NCBI GenBank assembly: GCA_002482725.1
Contig: DLGO01000072.1
Location: 22,065-30,926, forward strand
DNA length: 8,862 nt
Reading direction: 5' to 3'
From: Bacteroidetes bacterium UBA7692
GTDB lineage: Bacteria > Bacteroidota > Bacteroidia > Chitinophagales > LD1
The notes beneath the pieces are model-generated. The model was not told where the DNA came from. It did not search any database and saw only the letters and a list, made by a program, of their open reading frames with translations. Position 1 is the stretch's first letter. Each line of letters opens with the position of its first letter. Positions 6,171 to 8,862 of this stretch are shown piece after piece. The translations under genes were made by a program, and so were the position numbers.

Positions 6171-7586
6171 ATGCCATCGAAAATGCCGGCTATGGTATAT
6201 AAGTGCGATTACTATATTTGGCATAATAATAAATATTTACCCTTGGCTATTATCAAAACTATCCTGTATGTTATTGCTGCTGTGGCTGCATTTCCCGTAT
6301 ATGCGCTATCGTATTATTTCATTGTCTGGATATTGGATTCTTTAGCAGTACGGCTAATGAATTCACTTACAATTGCACCTGATACTATTGATAAGGTAAG
6401 GGTGCGCATGCTACACGCTATCAATTTGGCATTTATTGCATCCGGTATTTTGTTCTGCTTGTATTGGGATGGTCCGCGGCTGTGGGTGGTTATTTTAACC
6501 ACGGCGGTTTTATTCCTGGCTATAGCAGTTACTTATTCTGTAGTTAAAGACAAGCGGGTAGAAGAAAAAGCAGGAAATGCCGGCACAGAAAGCCCCAAAG
6601 AAAAATCTATAGCAACGTTTAAGGTGAGCCGCGAACTGGTTGAGCTGATAGCCGGTAAGAAATATACTGAGGCGATGGAAAAATTGGATGCCGAAATGAA
6701 GGTTGAAGCCCCTGGTGAATATGGTTTTATTCTGTACCTGATATGCTGTACCTGTACGGCAAATTACGGCAAGATTATTGAAGCATTTGAAACCTATGGC
6801 ACAGCTGTTAGTCTGGGTTATGGGCACCACGCTATAGTGGCAGAGGCCTATATACGGTGCAATGAGCTGGAAAAGGCCAGGGCCTGTATGGACAAGTATG
6901 AGAAAGAGGGTATGGATATGGTTGAGGATAATTTTAACTATGCCATGCGCTATTTCGACGAAGGCAAATCCGCAGTTGCGATATACTGGTATAATGAGCA
7001 TGTGGCTCCGCTTAATATCGACCGCAATATTTTCAGTACCTATATTCAAAAGTGTTGCCTCACAGAAAATTATCAGGCAGGGGCGGATGCTTTCAGGAAC
7101 CGGAACCGCAAGTTGAAAAAATTGAGCTATACCGATTATGAGAATGTAGCACTAGTATATATGAAATTAAACGATAGGGCAATGGTATGCGTTTGTTACG
7201 AAGAATGCCTTGTACACTATCCCGGTAATATAGGAATGATGAAGCTGCTTGCTCATTTGTGCGTTTTGGAGAATACGCAAAAATCTGTAGAACTATACGA
7301 CAGTATAATTTTAATTGAAGGAGATGTAAGTGCAACTTATGCTGCAAGGGCCACCGCAAAAATTACGTTGAATATGTATGACTCGGCCTACGCGGATTTG
7401 ATGAAGGCGGTAGCGCTGGACGAAAGAAATGCTGAAGCATATGTAACCCTGGGCCTTTACTATATCAGCCTTGAAAAATTTGGGCAGGCACACGAGCAGT
7501 TGGTTAAGGCCAGGAGTATAAATAAGAATTTGACAGAGATAGATAAACGGATAAGATATGCAAAGCACATGATGGATAATGCTTAA
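6171..7586 (+). CDS. Membrane-anchored TPR protein, copy 1
   Basis: The product has 471 residues. A long hydrophobic stretch (~22-60) and two further membrane segments (~81-99 and ~103-125) form an N-terminal membrane anchor. The remainder is a soluble helical-repeat domain. TPR-like helix pairs are clearest near the C-terminus (386-419 and 420-453, with the usual small and aromatic positions: AYADLMKAVALDE, AEAYVTLGLYY). TPR domains bind other proteins; no enzymatic motif is seen. Thirteen cysteines are present, including ICCTC (191-195) and CVCYEEC (340-346), which is many for a TPR protein. The start at 6171 is the first of three close ATGs (6171, 6183, 6192) and the true one is uncertain. 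The next gene, 48 bp downstream, has the same architecture. The side of the membrane facing the TPRs is not clear, though Lys/Arg after TM3 favours the cytoplasm. Confidence 0.85.
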   Translation: MPSKMPAMVYKCDYYIWHNNKYLPLAIIKTILYVIAAVAAFPVYALSYYFIVWILDSLAVRLMNSLTIAPDTIDKVRVRMLHAINLAFIASGILFCLYWDGPRLWVVILTTAVLFLAIAVTYSVVKDKRVEEKAGNAGTESPKEKSIATFKVSRELVELIAGKKYTEAMEKLDAEMKVEAPGEYGFILYLICCTCTANYGKIIEAFETYGTAVSLGYGHHAIVAEAYIRCNELEKARACMDKYEKEGMDMVEDNFNYAMRYFDEGKSAVAIYWYNEHVAPLNIDRNIFSTYIQKCCLTENYQAGADAFRNRNRKLKKLSYTDYENVALVYMKLNDRAMVCVCYEECLVHYPGNIGMMKLLAHLCVLENTQKSVELYDSIILIEGDVSATYAARATAKITLNMYDSAYADLMKAVALDERNAEAYVTLGLYYISLEKFGQAHEQLVKARSINKNLTEIDKRIRYAKHMMDNA

Positions 7587-7634
7587 TGTGCCTGTCAAAA
7601 TCACTATTTTTTTAAAACCAAAAATCATTGGGTT

Positions 7635-8612
7635 ATGCTTTCATTTATAGGTTTTTTTGTAGCGGCTGTGCTTACCCTTATCCCGCTTATTATTCTAGCG
7701 GACTATTATCACAAGCTGATAAAGGGTGCAGCATATAAGCTCTTTTCAGCAATTGGCGTTTCTTCTGATAAGATTACCGGGTATGTGACTATTGCGGTGC
7801 GCGGTACGCATGCGTTTCTTATATTGTCTGCTGTGCTGTTTGGATTTTTTTGGGAGGGGCATTGGTTCATTCTCGTATTATTGGCACAGTTTGTATTGGG
7901 GATTTTTATAGCTGCTGAAGATGGCTATGGGCGCGGAAAAGATACGGATGATGATACGGATGATGCAGTGGTGGATGCGCTTATAGAGAAAAGAAAGTAT
8001 GTGAAAGCGAAGAAGGCGCTGGAAAATTTGCGCACTGAAGGAGAGGGGAAGGAGAATAGTTTACTTTCTTACTTAAATGCATGCTGGGCTAACAAAGATT
8101 ATGACAAGGCGGTAGAAGCCTTCGAATCCAGGTCAAATAAATCAACCCCGGATTTTTCCGAACAGTTGATGATGGGTAAGATATATGCAGAAATGGGTAA
8201 CTGGGAAAAGGCCTCAGTTTTTTTTGAATTTGCAGCTAAGTTAAGCGACCTGGGCAAATATGAATTGGATAAAATAGCGCGGGAGTATTGCGAAAACAGC
8301 ACTCCCGAAAAGGCTATAAGGATTTATAATGTAATACTTAGATTCAACCCATCTTCAAGCAAGGCTTACGCCGGTTTGGCAAAAGCTAAAACACAGATGG
8401 GAGATTTTGAAGGGTCTCTTTTTGATATTCATGCTTCTATGGAGATAAAGCCCGACAATGGTGATGCTGTTGCGGCGCTCAATCATTATCATATCGAAAA
8501 GAAAAAGGAAATGGAAGGGCGTTCATTGTTTATCACTGTAGAGGATTTTCAAAGTGATGAAGTGAGCCCTGATCAGCTGATAGCCAACGCACAGGCCCGG
8601 ATGAAGGGCTAA
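7635..8612 (+). CDS. Membrane-anchored TPR protein, copy 2
   Basis: The product has 325 residues. Hydrophobic segments at ~3-23, ~56-73 and ~77-94 are followed by a very acidic linker (KDTDDDTDD, 102-110). TPR-like repeats run over ~111-285, for example 176-204 (GKIYAEMGNWEKASVFFEFA) and 243-276 (KAYAGLAKAKTQMGDFEGSL). A charged tail ends at 325. It aligns with the preceding protein: ILFCLYWDG versus VLFGFFWEG at the membrane hairpin, and GKKYTEAMEKL with YL..C then KIIEAFE versus KRKYVKAKKAL with YL..C then KAVEAFE at the start of the TPRs. It therefore appears to be a shorter, diverged paralogue. Spacing of 48 bp in the same direction suggests co-transcription, although no promoter or terminator was identified between them. 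Function probably lies in protein-protein contacts at the inner membrane. Confidence 0.85.
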   Translation: MLSFIGFFVAAVLTLIPLIILADYYHKLIKGAAYKLFSAIGVSSDKITGYVTIAVRGTHAFLILSAVLFGFFWEGHWFILVLLAQFVLGIFIAAEDGYGRGKDTDDDTDDAVVDALIEKRKYVKAKKALENLRTEGEGKENSLLSYLNACWANKDYDKAVEAFESRSNKSTPDFSEQLMMGKIYAEMGNWEKASVFFEFAAKLSDLGKYELDKIAREYCENSTPEKAIRIYNVILRFNPSSSKAYAGLAKAKTQMGDFEGSLFDIHASMEIKPDNGDAVAALNHYHIEKKKEMEGRSLFITVEDFQSDEVSPDQLIANAQARMKG

Positions 8613-8628
8613 TGCCCTGTCCTGATGC

Positions 8629-8862
8629 CTATTGCCAGTCGTCGCGTATTGGCCCTTTTACCATATATAGTTTTTCCAGCTTGCTGAGCTTTACTTCTAT
8701 GTCATCATATTTTTCGTTTTCACTACGTAGCACCAGCATGCTATTATCTTTGCCCCTACGTACATATTTTACCATGCGCTGATTATCCTTGGTTATTACT
8801 AGGTAAACCTGCCCATATTGTATTATATCTATATCGTCTACCGGTATCACGCCTATCAGGTC
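8629..8862 (-). CDS. S24 (LexA-like) peptidase domain protein, C-terminal part, cut by window edge
   Basis: Seventy-seven codons of the 3' end are visible and the frame is open to the right edge. The GTG at 8850 is internal (DLIGVIPVDDIDII reads straight through), so the gene starts outside. The pattern YGQVYLVITKDNQRMVKYVRR, then LRSENEKYDDIEV, then KLYMVKG matches the C-terminal beta-fold of S24/LexA/phage-repressor peptidases in Bacteroidota regulators. The Lys of RMVKYVRR is in the place of the catalytic lysine of the Ser-Lys dyad; the serine and the expected N-terminal helix-turn-helix lie beyond the window. Such proteins are usually repressors that may cleave themselves. It converges on the TPR gene with 16 bp between the stops. 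The family call is firm; whether this one is an SOS-type or an element-borne regulator cannot be told. Confidence 0.82.
   Translation of the reverse strand, partial: DLIGVIPVDDIDIIQYGQVYLVITKDNQRMVKYVRRGKDNSMLVLRSENEKYDDIEVKLSKLEKLYMVKGPIRDDWQ

Noticed and set aside
6510..7049. 179-codon minus-strand frame inside the first TPR gene
   Set aside because: Antisense shadow; the plus-strand frame has the membrane anchor and TPR pattern shared with the next gene.
8605..8618. Small hairpin at the convergent stops (AGGGC-TAAT-GCCCT)
   Set aside because: Only 5 bp of stem, overlapping the stop codon, and no T-run on either side; too weak to call a terminator.

Overview
The window looks like chromosomal DNA from a member of the Bacteroidota, probably near the Chitinophagales. 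The lineage call is inferred from the gene content: a DUF4468-type exported protein, a DUF4172-Fic protein, a short lipoprotein, weak Shine-Dalgarno signals and moderately AT-rich spacers. Nothing in the window fixes the species. There are seven protein-coding genes and no RNA genes that I can see. The outermost two genes are cut by the window edges.

Layout. (1) Bases 1-2576 (+) hold the C-terminal ~83% of an RND-family, proton-driven multidrug efflux pump, closed by a clear intrinsic terminator (2597-2633). (2) Bases 2641-2740 are a short GC-rich island (64% GC by count) that looks like a dispersed intergenic repeat. It is followed by an AT-rich promoter region and a small secreted protein of unknown function (2819-3292, +). 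(3) Bases 3405-4686 form a self-contained module: a class II Fic (AMP-transferase type) gene with a C-terminal winged helix, framed on each side by a pair of 29-bp hyphenated palindromes. All four palindromes have identical 8-bp arms, both pairs have the same 44-bp period, and the second palindrome ends on the A of the Fic start codon. (4) Bases 4703-6094 (-) are a two-gene unit: a lipoprotein followed 12 bp later by an exported DUF4468-like protein. (5) Bases 6171-8612 (+) are two adjacent membrane-anchored TPR proteins that appear to be divergent paralogues. They are transcribed divergently from the lipoprotein unit across a 76-bp spacer that contains a 7-bp inverted repeat. (6) Bases 8629-8862 (-) are the C-terminal end of a LexA-like S24 peptidase/transcriptional regulator that runs off the right edge.

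The most unusual item is the Fic module. I infer that the palindromes are operators, most simply for the Fic protein's own winged helix. The geometry (11-bp arms around a 7-bp core, with c1 and c3 sharing an identical core) also permits a site-specific recombination or cassette explanation. The sequence alone does not decide between them. The remaining genes are ordinary accessory or envelope genes, and no common pathway linking them can be shown from the window.
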